From Brachionus rotundiformis (lineage: Eukaryota; Rotifera; Eurotatoria; Ploima; Brachionidae): a DNA stretch of 10,083 nt. The notes under the pieces are model-generated. The model saw only the letters and a program-made list of their open reading frames with translations. It searched no databases and had not been told where the DNA came from. This document shows positions 1 through 8,996 of this stretch, in pieces. The DNA is taken from NCBI GenBank assembly GCA_016802295.1, contig JAESIW010000193.1, positions 259,144 to 269,226 of the forward strand, in the 5' to 3' direction. The first letter of the stretch is position 1. The number at the start of each line of letters is the position of its first letter. The position numbers and the translations under genes were made by a program.

Positions 1-376
1 TTAAGTGACTAAAAATGTTAATTACTTTTAAATTTACTAATTTTTACTTACTAAATATCGATTTAACGCTCAATTAATATATATTTTGAAAAAAAATCAG
101 TTTATACTCCCAAAACTGACTTTATTCGAATAAATCATCGATTCAAGGAGATTAAATCTCAGTTCGATTGTTTTAGAATTATTCTTTATGTTATACAATA
201 TTAATATTCTGTTTTTAAGGTGTTTTTTTCATTAATTTTGATTTTATGGAAAATTTCGAGATTTTTTTTTAAAAAAACCTTTCATTTGAAATACAATAAT
301 GTATTATTTGATTATTTCATATACTAACACAGTTTTTTAAAATGCTTTTGAAGTAAAATGAAATAAGTTCGATTAT
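1..376. other. AT-rich flanking DNA, no gene seen
   Basis: This stretch lies outside the left inverted repeat. It is rich in A and T runs, with stops in all frames at short intervals. I see no splice-joined coding series, RNA gene or repeat in it other than the 26-bp direct repeat starting at 377. Confidence 0.6.
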
Positions 377-402
377 AGATGAATAATTATCTTATATCAG
401 AT
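377..402 (+). repeat. Left copy of 26-bp direct repeat flanking the element
   Basis: AGATGAATAATTATCT, one variable base region, then ATATCAGAT. It matches 10037-10062 in the same orientation with one mismatch (T here, A on the right, at repeat position 17). It directly abuts the left TIR and shares its last T with it. Direct repeats on both sides of inverted ends have target-site-duplication geometry, but 26 bp is much longer than the 2-11 bp usual for DDE transposons. It may instead be pre-existing repeated host DNA. Confidence 0.75.
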
Positions 403-529
403 AAAAAAGTTAAATACAATATTGAATTTGCAAGTTAAAAAATGCGATGAATTTGAATTTCTTTTTTTGAAATATTTATAATTTAAATTTGCATTTGTAT
501 TTCAATTTATTTTTAAATGTAGCACTTTA
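402..529 (+). repeat. Left terminal inverted repeat
   Basis: This stretch matches the reverse complement of 9888-10015 over 128 positions without gaps. Mismatches fall at 421, 496, 497, 499, 509, 514, 518 and 519, so the outer 94 bp are nearly perfect and the inner 34 bp have drifted. The outer end reads TAAAAAAGTTAAATACAA. The transposase start codon lies 140 bp inside it, so the repeat probably carries transposase binding sites and perhaps the promoter; that role is inferred. Confidence 0.93.
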
Positions 530-668
530 AAGCTCTTGTATTTAATTTCATCTTTTTAAATTTTTACTTTTAATTTTCTTCCAAATAGATTGAATATTTT
601 CAAAAAAAAAATATATTCTTGAATTTTTAAGTCTTTAAATAAATTTTTTTAGTAGATAAAAAATTATA

Positions 669-3600
669 ATGGTCAATAAAAAAACAGCCCTTGAAAGAAT
701 TACTGATTTTATATCAACCGAAAATTTACGGCCAATGAAAAAATGGTCAACAAGATTCCGTTCGACCGGTTCAGAAAATACAAGCTGGTATATTCTACGG
801 CTTAAAAAGCAAATTAAGAATCTTCTCGAAATTCTTAGTGGAGGCGATGTCTTAGAAATGTTAAAAGGTAAAAATTTTTAAATAATTTGAAATTTATTCA
901 ATTAATAAAAAGCCTTAAAAATTGTAGATGTTTTAAACAAAAAAGAAATAGAAAAATTAATAAATAACAGACATAAACATGCTCTCATAAATTTAGCAAG
1001 TTTTTACAAGCAATTTGACCGCAAAAAACGCCACTTATTAATTAGACCTTTGAGAAAATCAATGCTCAATTTCTCAGAAATTCGAAGACTGAAATTTCCT
1101 GTTTCTCGTAGGTTGTGGAATAATTGCTTAGATGAGAGTGAAAGAAAAAAAGGTTAGTTTTTTTAGCAAAAAAAATCTTAAATGATTGAGGAAACTTTTA
1201 AAGTTAAAAAAAAATTAAAGCCCGCTAAATATTTTACACGTGATATAAGGTCTTTCTGCTAATATAAAATTTTACATATTTTAGATCCTAATTATTAAAC
1301 AAACTTGATTCTTACTTTTCTTAGTGTTAATAATTGGACTTAATGAAAAATTAAAATTCAAAATTTGAATGAATTTAAAAAATTAACAAAAAGACAATTT
1401 TTATAAATGTTTTTAACCAAACTAAAGTTTTATTTTGTAAATTAAATTTTTTTATCTGTTGTACAAATTTTGATATTTGGAAAATTTTATTCTATAAAAA
1501 CAACTGAACAAAGCCAAAATCTGCTGAATTTATAATTTGTTTAGTAATTTAATTAATGATTTTTGCAACAAAAAAAGCAATTAATAAAATTTTTTAAATA
1601 TAAAAAAATTAAAATCTGAACATATAATAAAACTAATTTCGATAAAAAAAAATTTTTTAAAACAGAACAAAAAATTATTAATTGAAAATGCTTTTCTTGT
1701 TATCCTCTTAAATTCTTTCTTCAAATTGAAAAATCTAATTCAAAAAAATAATTTAGTTCCCGAACTTAATTAAATATTTATTTAGCTTCATTTGTATAAA
1801 CTTTGTCTTATTAGTAAATATTTACTTGTTAAAAGCTCATTTTAGTGAACAAATTAGTTAAGTAAAAATAATAAAAATCAAAGAAATTTTACCAAAATAT
1901 CTTTAAGAAAATGGTCTATTTTTTTATTAGTTAATAGATAAAAATATGAATGAATGAATTTTTTTTTATAATTTATTTTTGATCTAATTTTCAAAGTAAA
2001 ATAATAACAATTTTTAATTAAAAAAGTTATTTACTATTCCTTTTAATATATTTAAATCGTTTCATTCTATTAAATAATAATTATTTAATTATTTTTACAT
2101 TCCAATCAGGAGGCGGAAATCCAATCTCAAAAGATCTTCAAAATTCAATAGATAATTTTCTGAGAGAGCATTCTAATATTGCTTCTAATCGTCTTTTTTT
2201 GAATCGTAATCATTTGGACATAAACTTTGGTGAAGTACAAAATGCAAGATATCTTGAAGATGGAATTTCAGAGCTTTACAAAAAATTCTATTTCTCAAAT
2301 GAAGTAGGAAGATCCACTTTCTATAAATATGTTAAAAGAAATGGAGAATTTAAGAAAGCATTTAGATGGACCGATATTTGTGATTACTGTGAAAAAGGAA
2401 ACCATTTAAAAAACAAGATTGAAAAATATTTGAAAGTTTTTAATTATGATAAAAATAGTCTTTTTGATTCGATAAAAATAATAAACGATTTTGAGCTATT
2501 AGGTCTGGAATTGACTAGTCTAGTAGATGCCAAGAGTGAAAATATTCAAGAAAATAAAGCCCGTTTAGAATTAGTCAAAGATTTGTTGTCTAATTTAAAA
2601 GATTATGAAATATTATCGTTTCATAAAAATATTGCTAGAGCTCAAAGAATAGCTTATAACAAACAACATACTACTGTAGATGAATTGAGAGATAAGGTAA
2701 TGATTGAAGTTGATTTTAAACAAAAAATTGTCATAGGAATGAGCCCAAGGCAGGTAAATAGCGAATATTATTCTCAGATTAGTCGTAGTTGTCTTGGTAA
2801 TTTTTTATATAATCCTTTAAAAAATTATATCTCTTTAAAAAGGATTTGGAGTTTATTTTGTCTCTGAAAAAAACGAAATAGAGACAATTAATTTTGATAT
2901 TATTGCATCTGATTTATGTGAAGATGCAAGGGCTGTCGTTAGAGGATTTAGAATATTGAGAGACCAGGATTTTTTTAAACAAATTGAAAAAAAAAGTTTA
3001 ATTGTTTGGATGGACTGTGGCAAGCACTTCAGGAATTGTGAAGTTGTTGGCTATTTATTAAAAGATTTAGCTAAAGAGAAAATACATGGTAATTTTTACT
3101 TAAAAACTTAAATTTTTTTATTTTTAATTAAAGTTAACGTAAATTTTTTTTGTGAGAAACATGGTAAAAATCAAAGAGATTCTCATTTTTCCTGCATTTC
3201 ACGTTTTTTAAACGCCGAATCACTTAAAAGAAGACTGTGTTCAACAAAGGATATTGTTGAAGCAATAAATAATGGACAATTAAAAGCTAACCAAAATTGT
3301 ATGATTATCATTTATTTTTGGTTAAGGAACTCTGATAATTTGGTTCTTTTTTCTTTATTTCTTTAATTAAATTTTAGCCTATAATTAAGTATAGCCTTTA
3401 ATTAAATTATATATTTTTTTTATGCTTATCTTCTCATTCACTTGATATTAGTACGTATCTGAAATAAGTTGATAGCTTTCTAAAGCACATACTCATGAGC
3501 TCCGCTATAAAGCAAAATAAATGTTCTAGAGTTTACTCTAGAACTGCTTAAGCAGACTAGAGCAAGTGCTTAACCATGCTCTAGAGCTGCAATGCTCTAA

Positions 3601-5105
3601 ACACTGTCAACTTATTTGTGAAACCATCTGTAAGTCGTTTCCTACATGAAGGCTGAAAAGAGGGCCTACGCCACTCGGAACTACCTGGAGTTAATCTAAA
3701 AATTATTTTTTAGATAAATATAAAATAGAAGCAATTATGATAAAAATCCTAGTTATTCGTTTCAAACTTGTTCTCATCAAATTTGAAATAAAAAAATTAA
3801 TTAAAGTAATTAAAGTTAATTCCTTACGGTCTAAAATTTTAGTTAAGCAAATTAAAAATATGATTACAAAAAAATAATTTTTCTTTAAAAGGTCTTATTT
3901 TTAGACTTAAAAAAAAATGTTTTGATAATAATTTGGCCATTATACTGAACTTTAAATAACCGATATTAATATAATTTTAATGCTTATGGAATATTAGTTT
4001 AAATCTAAAAATTATAAGCTCAATCAAAATTTTTTTTTATATTTTTCATGGACATGACTTGAGACTTTTGACTAATAAACAACTCTGATACAATTTTTCA
4101 TACGTTTACTAAATTAATTTTTTTTTTCTTTAAAAGCATAAAGTTAGTTATAATTTGAGATTAAATCTTTAGCAATTAAAATAAATATTTTAATTTTTTA
4201 ACTAAATTAAAATGATCTTTTAAAATATTTTTAAGTGTTTACAAACTCTAGTCAAATTTTTAATTATCTTGCCTTATTTTTTTGACTTTGATTAATTGAA
4301 TTTATATAATTTAAATGAAAAGAAATGATAAAAGATTTTTTTTTTTAAATGAATAAATAATAATGATTTTTAAATTTTAATAGCTGGAAAAAATATCATT
4401 ACTATTGCATATGAATTAGATCAACAGAGAGACTTTTATTATTCACACAACTTTCCTTCGAATACTTGTTTATCAATACAAAACATTGAAAGTTACTACA
4501 ACTATCGTACAATTAATGTAGACTTCAATTTGGTCACGTCGATTTTGTCAAATGAAAATCAATTTTTAGAATTGAAATTAAGATCAAACAATAGAGAAAA
4601 CATCACTCATGAAGACTACACTGTAATTGAAGAGGAAAAGATAAAAGATAGTGTTCCAAATATCTGTCATTTGAGACAAAAACAACTGAGAGTAAATTGT
4701 GCATTAAATAAAATCAAAGAAAATTTAATTTCAAACAATATTGAAACAAATACTGAATTTTTCAATTATTTCACATTTGATTCAAATCAAATAAATAATA
4801 TTGATCAAAGTGACCAGATTAATCTAAAACCTATATTTTGTAGTGACAAAAATACTCGCACTAAAAAACCATGCAATCAATGTACAGAAAGTTGTTCTTT
4901 CCCAATAGAGGTTCTTACGAATCCAAATGGTTACTCTATTGGTCAAAATGATATCTTAGAGGAATTAATGATTCACAAGCACCCATCATCTAGGATTATT
5001 AAATTTGATGATAAACAAAGATATAGAACAACAACAGAAGCTGCACAGGAACTATCCAACCACTATGTTTATGCTCATAAAAAAAAATTACCCAATTTTT
5101 TATAG
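669..5105 (+). CDS. DDE/RNase H-like transposase with zinc-binding motifs, six exons
   Basis: Exons 669-867, 928-1152, 2110-2796, 2843-3088, 3134-3298 and 4384-5105 total 2244 bases, giving 747 residues and a TAG stop. All five introns are GT...AG and all are phase 1. The N-terminal half is helical and basic. A TDICDYC motif (C232, C235) with a later H313 before ARAQR suggests a zinc site. The candidate catalytic core has D343 in EVDFKQK, D428 in WMDCGKHFRN, and E460 in FFCEKHGKNQRD, giving D(84)D(31)E spacing. The C-terminal part holds a Cys cluster (C660, C671, C674, C678) that may bind zinc or chromatin. The order TDxCxxC, then D, then DxxxxFRN, then EKHGK...D recalls a poorly named group of animal transposase-like proteins. 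The product should act in the nucleus and cut at the TIRs. AATAAA lies at 5124-5129, 19 bases past the stop. Certain of a transposase-like core; unsure of superfamily and of the exact start, since AG-ending tracts lie upstream. Confidence 0.85.
1153..2109 (+). other. Long intron 2 of the transposase gene
   Basis: This 957-bp intron has donor G|GTTAGT after a KK-encoding run and acceptor CCAATCAG. The join makes GGA and continues as GGGNPISKDL, keeping the frame. The intron is strongly AT-rich with stops in every frame. I see no nested gene, RNA or inverted-repeat element in it. Confidence 0.75.
3299..4383 (+). other. Long intron 5 of the transposase gene
   Basis: This 1085-bp intron runs from donor T|GTATGA to acceptor TTTTAATAG. 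Its length is partly explained by a GC-richer inserted block at about 3451-3700. The remainder is featureless AT-rich sequence. Joining across it restores the frame as SGKNIITIAYELDQQ. The donor is less ideal than the others, so a nearby alternative splice is possible. Confidence 0.65.
3451..3700. repeat. GC-richer, hairpin-rich insertion (short non-autonomous element?)
   Basis: This block inside intron 5 is much richer in G and C than anything around it. A 12-13-bp inverted repeat (AAATAAGTTGATA at 3462, matching TGTCAACTTATTT at 3605-3617) encloses a run of palindromes. These are GTTCTAGAG/CTCTAGAAC as a stem with a 4-base loop (3523-3544), CTGCTTAAGCAG (3544-3555) and GCTCTAGAGC (3578-3587). 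The right part (3618-3690) has further short stems. It resembles a MITE or SINE copy, or a structured RNA. No convincing Pol III A and B boxes were found on either strand, and the boundaries are approximate. Confidence 0.5.
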
Positions 5106-5177
5106 TTTATTTTTAAATTAAAAAATAAAATCTTAAACTGATTTGTTTTTTAACTGAAACTAATTAAGACATAACTT

Positions 5178-5769
5178 TTAAAAAAAATTTTGAGTTAAAT
5201 ATTCCACGTATTTTGAATATTCTTCATGGGATATATGATGTTTAGTTTTAATAAAACGATTCATTCTAAAAATAAAAAATTAAAAAAAATTAATTTTGAA
5301 ATTTAAAATATATTATTTGTGGTAATATTTTATACCGTTTTTTTGCTTCGTTACTAAGTTTGCAAATTTCACTTTGATTGTTATAAATGATATGTTTTCT
5401 TAAAGCTAAGACATATTTTTTGGTCAGTGATTTTGATCGCCTTTCTATCTCTAATTCTTTGATTTTACTAAATTTTATAAAAAGTAAAATTCAATAATAA
5501 AAAATGATCAAATAAAAAAAAATATAGACTGAAATTTACCATGTTGTCCTTTTATTGTTAATCAATTTCTTAATTATACTATGAATGAAATACTTAATTT
5601 GTGAGCAGAAAATGAATACAACAAAATTAATAAACATTTTATTTGTTGACAAAAAAAATAAGAACAACAAACAAATAATTTTTGCCTCGATTAATTTCAA
5701 CTGAATCGTTAATTTTTTTTTAATTAATAGAAAAAAAAAATATGGAATAGATATACAAGCTAATAGCAT
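5178..5769 (-). CDS. Putative membrane protein, three exons, 5' end uncertain
   Basis: On the minus strand, exons 5769-5540, 5467-5336 and 5265-5178 join with two phase-2 introns of 72 and 70 bp. The junctions are TG|GTAAAT...TTTAG|T and CG|GTATAA...TTTTAG|A. The product is 149 residues ending in TAA. Residues 1-16 are hydrophobic and could be a signal or anchor. Residues 31-40 and 45-62 are likely membrane segments. From 78 on it is a charged helical domain (KIKELEIERRSKS ... HISHEEYSKYVEYL). The last two exons look convincingly coding. The first is T-rich and could reflect low-complexity sequence; the open frame extends upstream past 5769 to 5865 without a good ATG, so another 5' exon is possible. 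The gene converges on the transposase with only 72 bp between stops. Function unknown. Confidence 0.55.
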
Positions 5770-6234
5770 CAAGAAAGTTAAATAAATTAACCATAAGTCA
5801 TCAAAGAACAAAAAAAAAAAAAGAAATTCAATAAAGCTGGTAAAGGCGAAAAAATATTTGTAAGTTTAAAAATAAGCAAAAAGATAAGTTTCCAATATTT
5901 TTTTGAAAATTTAATCAATAATACAGTACAAAATTTAATATACAAAAAAAGAAATCTTAAAAGAAGATTTTCATTTAAATTTTCGCAAAAACAGCAAAAA
6001 TACAACAAAAAAAAGCAAATATTTTCATTTATCATTTTTTTTTTTAAAAATTTCAATAAATAATAAAGATACATAAATCTGAAAGGGAAAATTTTCTAAA
6101 CATGAATAAAAATTCTAAAATGAAAAAAAGCACATGTTATGAAAAATTTTTTTAAAACAAAAATTAAAATTTTTATTCAATATTTTTATTACATTAACTT
6201 TAATTATTAACTTTAATTATCTTTAATCAATAGA
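5770..6234. other. Intergenic region between the divergent membrane-protein genes
   Basis: These 465 bp separate the minus-strand gene at 5178-5769 from the plus-strand gene at 6235-6653 and probably hold both promoters. A hydrophobic open frame on the minus strand (ending at 5787, ATG near 6032) could supply an upstream exon of the 5178-5769 gene. A phase-2 acceptor is available at CCTTTACCAG near 5839, but no donor is compelling. Otherwise I see only AT-rich sequence with A runs. Confidence 0.4.
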
Positions 6235-6653
6235 ATGGAAATCAATAACAAAACAATAATTTCGCTTTTGGGGTTCTTTATGCTATACGTGTATTTTGCA
6301 GATAAGTTCGCAAATCCAGAATTTCGATCAAATACAGAATCACAATTACAGAAAGTTTTTGGAAATAAAACAAACCATAGTTTTGTGTATGTAATGAAAA
6401 AAAAGAGCCACATTTTATCAGCCCTTATATCATCATTTTCAATGATATTTCTTGCTAATATTCCAGTAATTTTTTAATTATTATTTTTTCACTAAGTTTA
6501 TTATTTCCATTTTAGCGAATTATTAGAGAACCAAAGCATGTAATAATCGGTGGAGCTATTGCAAGCATTTTAAGTTATTTAAAATATAAATTTGGTTTTC
6601 TTGATTGGGGTTTTTTTGTTGATGAAAACAACTCAACCGTAGTGGAAAATTAA
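6235..6653 (+). CDS. Small membrane protein with three predicted transmembrane segments
   Basis: Exons 6235-6465 and 6516-6653 join in phase 0 across a 50-bp intron (CCA|GTAATT...CCATTTTAG|CGA), giving 122 residues and a TAA stop. Without the splice the frame stops ten bases into the intron. Hydrophobic segments lie at residues 7-22 (TIISLLGFFMLYVYFA), 59-76 (ILSALISSFSMIFLAN) and 86-102 (VIIGGAIASILSYLKYK). A polar loop at 23-57 contains NKT, and the tail is short and acidic. AATAAA at 6675-6680 follows the stop by about 20 bases. I do not recognise the family. It is unusual cargo for a DNA transposon. The coding assignment is fairly strong because reading continues cleanly after splicing; the function is unknown. 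Confidence 0.72.
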
Positions 6654-6778
6654 TTTAAAAAATTTATTAATTCAAATAAAACTTTTAAAAAATTTATTTT
6701 TTTTCAAAATTATTATCTTAACCTACACAAAATATTTTAGCATTCATAATTGAAATAAGACAACTGATTAAAAATATT

Positions 6779-7238
6779 TTATTTTTCTAAAATATAAATA
6801 ACCTTAATAATTAAATCAAAAAAATAAAAAAGCGTAAGACCGATCACTGTCCACAAAAAAACCTGTTGAAAACCATCCATTTCTAAAACAAATTATTTCT
6901 TAAAAAAAAATTAATTAAATATAATAATTAGCTTGTTTACTGATTCCAAAGTTCAAGTCCCAGTCTAAACTAGCGACCACTTTTCCAAAAGAGCCCAATT
7001 TTGCTGACTGATTTTTCAAAAATTCTGTCTCTTCTCTTAATTTCGACAATTCTTGCTGCATTTCTTCGACTACTGATCTTTCTCCAAAAGACTCGACTTG
7101 TTTTAAAATTTTCTTTTTTGTTGCTAAAGGAAGTTTCAATTGCTGATTATTTTCTTTTAGTTTTTGGACTAAATCGTAATCATTTAATTCCATTTTTCTA
7201 ATTCTTTTATTTACTTTTCTAACACAAATTAAAGACAT
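6779..7238 (-). CDS. Coiled-coil protein with C-terminal transmembrane anchor, two exons
   Basis: On the minus strand, exons 7238-6941 and 6882-6779 join in phase 1 across a 58-bp intron (ATCA|GTAAAC...TTGTTTTAG|AA), giving 133 residues. Read unspliced, it would end early as NYYI. A second ATG at 7193 would give 118 residues; the first ATG adds a basic leader (VRKVNKRIRK). Residues about 53-82 (ERSVVEEMQQELSKLREE and on) form a heptad-like coiled coil. The second exon adds a single membrane segment of about 20 residues (VFLWTVIGLTLFYFFDLIIK) with a very short tail, the layout of a tail-anchored protein. This suggests an oligomer held on a membrane with its coiled coil in the cytoplasm; the role is not known. 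The splice is inferred from consensus sites and frame only. Confidence 0.65.
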
Positions 7239-8081
7239 TTTGATAAAAAAAAGAGTAAGAAATATTTTTTATAATAAGAAAATTTTTTTTTTTTTAATTG
7301 AATAATTTTTAAAATTAAAAAAAAAAAGTTTCAAGCAAAACTTAACTTTTTTCAAGACATATTAAGAATTTTTTAAATGCTGGTAATTTTTGATTGTTAA
7401 AACTCTTTGTTCTGTGATTTTTATATCTGCTTTATATATGCCCAATATTTTTTAGATTAAAAATACAGTAATTTAAACTTACATAATAATGAGTTTATAT
7501 AAAAAAAAGACAAAAATTAAGAAGATAAATTAAAAAGTATTGACAGATGCTTCATGTTTTAGTTTTTAATGTTCTGGAATGATAAAAGTATAAGTAAGGT
7601 AGCATATACCGAATTGAGTCTGGAATTCAATGATTTAATTTGATATCCGTTTTGTCATAAAATTAGAAAGTCAAGCAGTCAGAAATCCTATTGAATAGAA
7701 TAACGCATTCATGGTCTAATCGAAATTTTTTCTCTTAAAGAGTCTTTAAAATTTGTTTAATCAAGCAAAAATTAATATTAAATTTATGGAATTATAGTTT
7801 TTAGAGATTTAGTATTTTAAAATAGGTTAACTCCATTTATTTTTGGAAACTCAAAATAATACGATATTGAATTACAACACTTTTTTTTTAAAGCCACTAA
7901 AACAAATCAGCTAAGAATTATTCGATCTTAATTTCTAGATTAAAAAAATTGTAATTTAAATCATTAGCGTGAACATTATAGTCTTCAAAGAAAACAAAAT
8001 GTAATGTTGGTTTCATTAAAAAAAAAAAAATTTTAAAATAAAGTTAAAAAAATTTAAAATTAATTGAACTTAATTTTTATT
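7239..8081. other. Long gene-free stretch between divergent genes
   Basis: These 843 bp lie between the start of the minus-strand coiled-coil gene and the start of the plus-strand gene at 8082, so both promoters probably fall here. The part at about 7540-7740 is slightly less AT-rich, but both strands are broken by stops within about 20 codons. I found no splice-joined frame, RNA gene or repeat. Confidence 0.5.
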
Positions 8082-8525
8082 ATGGAAAATTTCGATTCTC
8101 TAGATTCTGGGATTGTTATCAATTTCGATGTCACAGACAATGAATATAGCCAAGACCAAAATCAAAAGTTTTACATCGCTTTAGATTCAGAAAATAATGA
8201 TGTTGGTCAATGGATAGAAAATGTTTACAATAATCTTCATGAAAATTCTTGGACACATGAAGAATATATCCAGCATAAAAAATCTAAAAAAAAATCAGTT
8301 TGGTTAAATTCAGTGAAAAAAGCTAAAAAAAAGATCCTTAAAATAAAAAAACTAAAAAAAAGATATTTACTACAGATAAAACAGAAAAGAAGAATAAACT
8401 CATCAACTCCATTAAAAAATTTTTATATTAAAGAGAATTTATTCAAAATTAAATCTATTTTAACACAGTTCTTATTGTTTTTTTTGTATTTTTATTTTTT
8501 TTTTGATAGTTTTTTTGTTTTTTGA
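8082..8525 (+). CDS. Acidic-to-basic protein with hydrophobic C-terminal tail, single exon
   Basis: The first ATG is at 8082 and gives 147 residues; the frame extends six codons upstream but only to a TTG. Residues 1-55 are acidic (MENFDSLDSGIVINFDV...), residues 66-110 are dense in Lys and Arg (HKKSKKKSVWLNSVKKAKKK and on), and the end is a run of Phe, Leu and Tyr (FLLFFLYFYFFFDSFFVF) that could be a membrane tail. AATAAA at 8550-8555 lies 25 bases past the TGA. The T-rich tail could be partly low-complexity artefact, and a minus-strand frame of 56 codons overlaps it. I do not recognise the family. The Lys-rich middle could bind nucleic acid or act as a nuclear signal, but this is only inferred from composition. 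Confidence 0.55.
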   Translation: MENFDSLDSGIVINFDVTDNEYSQDQNQKFYIALDSENNDVGQWIENVYNNLHENSWTHEEYIQHKKSKKKSVWLNSVKKAKKKILKIKKLKKRYLLQIKQKRRINSSTPLKNFYIKENLFKIKSILTQFLLFFLYFYFFFDSFFVF

Positions 8526-8686
8526 TATATCATTAAATTTCTTTGTAACAATAAAACCTTTTTTGTTTTCGTTTATTCCTGATTTCATTTTTCTTTCGTA
8601 TAACTTTTTTTCTCGGTACAAAAACAAATTCACCTTAAACATTAAAAATCAAATTAAGTAAGATATGTCCAAAAAATGATTCTAAA

Positions 8687-8929
8687 TGGATTGTAATACA
8701 AAACAATACATAGATGTAAATCATCCTATAAGCTGAAAGATAAAACTCCATTGCATTGTTGAAAATAAAAAAAATGATTCAAAAGCTGATAAATTGCTTA
8801 AAATTAATAATTAATAAAAAAATTAATAAAATACTACAAAAACTTCATTTTAGCAAAATCTATACAGAATTAATGAAAAAAAATGATATTCCGAATTGTT
8901 TCGGGTATAAATTCGAAAACTGTAATTAA
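8687..8929 (+). pseudogene. Possible decayed ankyrin-repeat fragment / small ORF
   Basis: One frame from ATG 8687 reads MDCNTKQYIDVNHPIS and then stops. After the stop the same frame reads KIKLHCIVENKKNDSKADKL, while a neighbouring frame at about 8730 reads KDKTPLHC. A third frame from ATG 8774 encodes 51 residues ending YTELMKKNDIPNCFGYKFEN. These pieces follow ankyrin-repeat phrasing (DVNxxxxxxKTPLHxAVEN, KLL, ELLLKNGADPN) but are spread over frames with stops between. It is either a broken ankyrin gene or a chance resemblance. The 51-codon ORF (8774-8929) could also be an independent small gene. Confidence 0.3.
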
Positions 8930-8996
8930 CTAAGAATGAAAAAAAGACAAAAGCTTATTACTATGGTAGAATCTTTTAAATTATTTTATCGGAGGT

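Noticed and set aside
244..259. 16-bp match between 244-259 (flank) and 8080-8095 (start of an element gene)
   Set aside because: In DNA this AT-rich, a match of this length is expected about once by chance in a 10-kb window, and neighbouring bases do not match.
3451..3700. tRNA gene or tRNA-derived SINE head in the GC-rich block
   Set aside because: A weak A-box-like TGGCGTAGG occurs on the minus strand, but no good B box or cloverleaf follows at the right distance.
5787..6074. Hydrophobic minus-strand frame, Phe- and Leu-rich
   Set aside because: Composition is what AT-rich DNA with long T runs gives by chance. It might provide an upstream exon for the 5178-5769 gene, but no donor/acceptor pair was convincing.
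6213..6413. Minus-strand open frame of 66 codons overlapping the three-pass membrane gene
   Set aside because: It is antisense to a better frame that continues through a clean splice to a second hydrophobic exon; it has no such continuation.
7001..7201. Plus-strand open frame of 66 codons
   Set aside because: It is the antisense shadow of the coiled-coil gene on the minus strand, and its start is not clearly an ATG-led gene.
8472..8642. Minus-strand frame of 56 codons starting at ATG 8642, Lys-rich
   Set aside because: Its 3' third is the reverse of the T-rich tail of the gene at 8082-8525, and the Lys run follows from poly-T. The upstream part (MFKVNLFLYREKKLYERK) looks fair, so it is unresolved rather than disproved.
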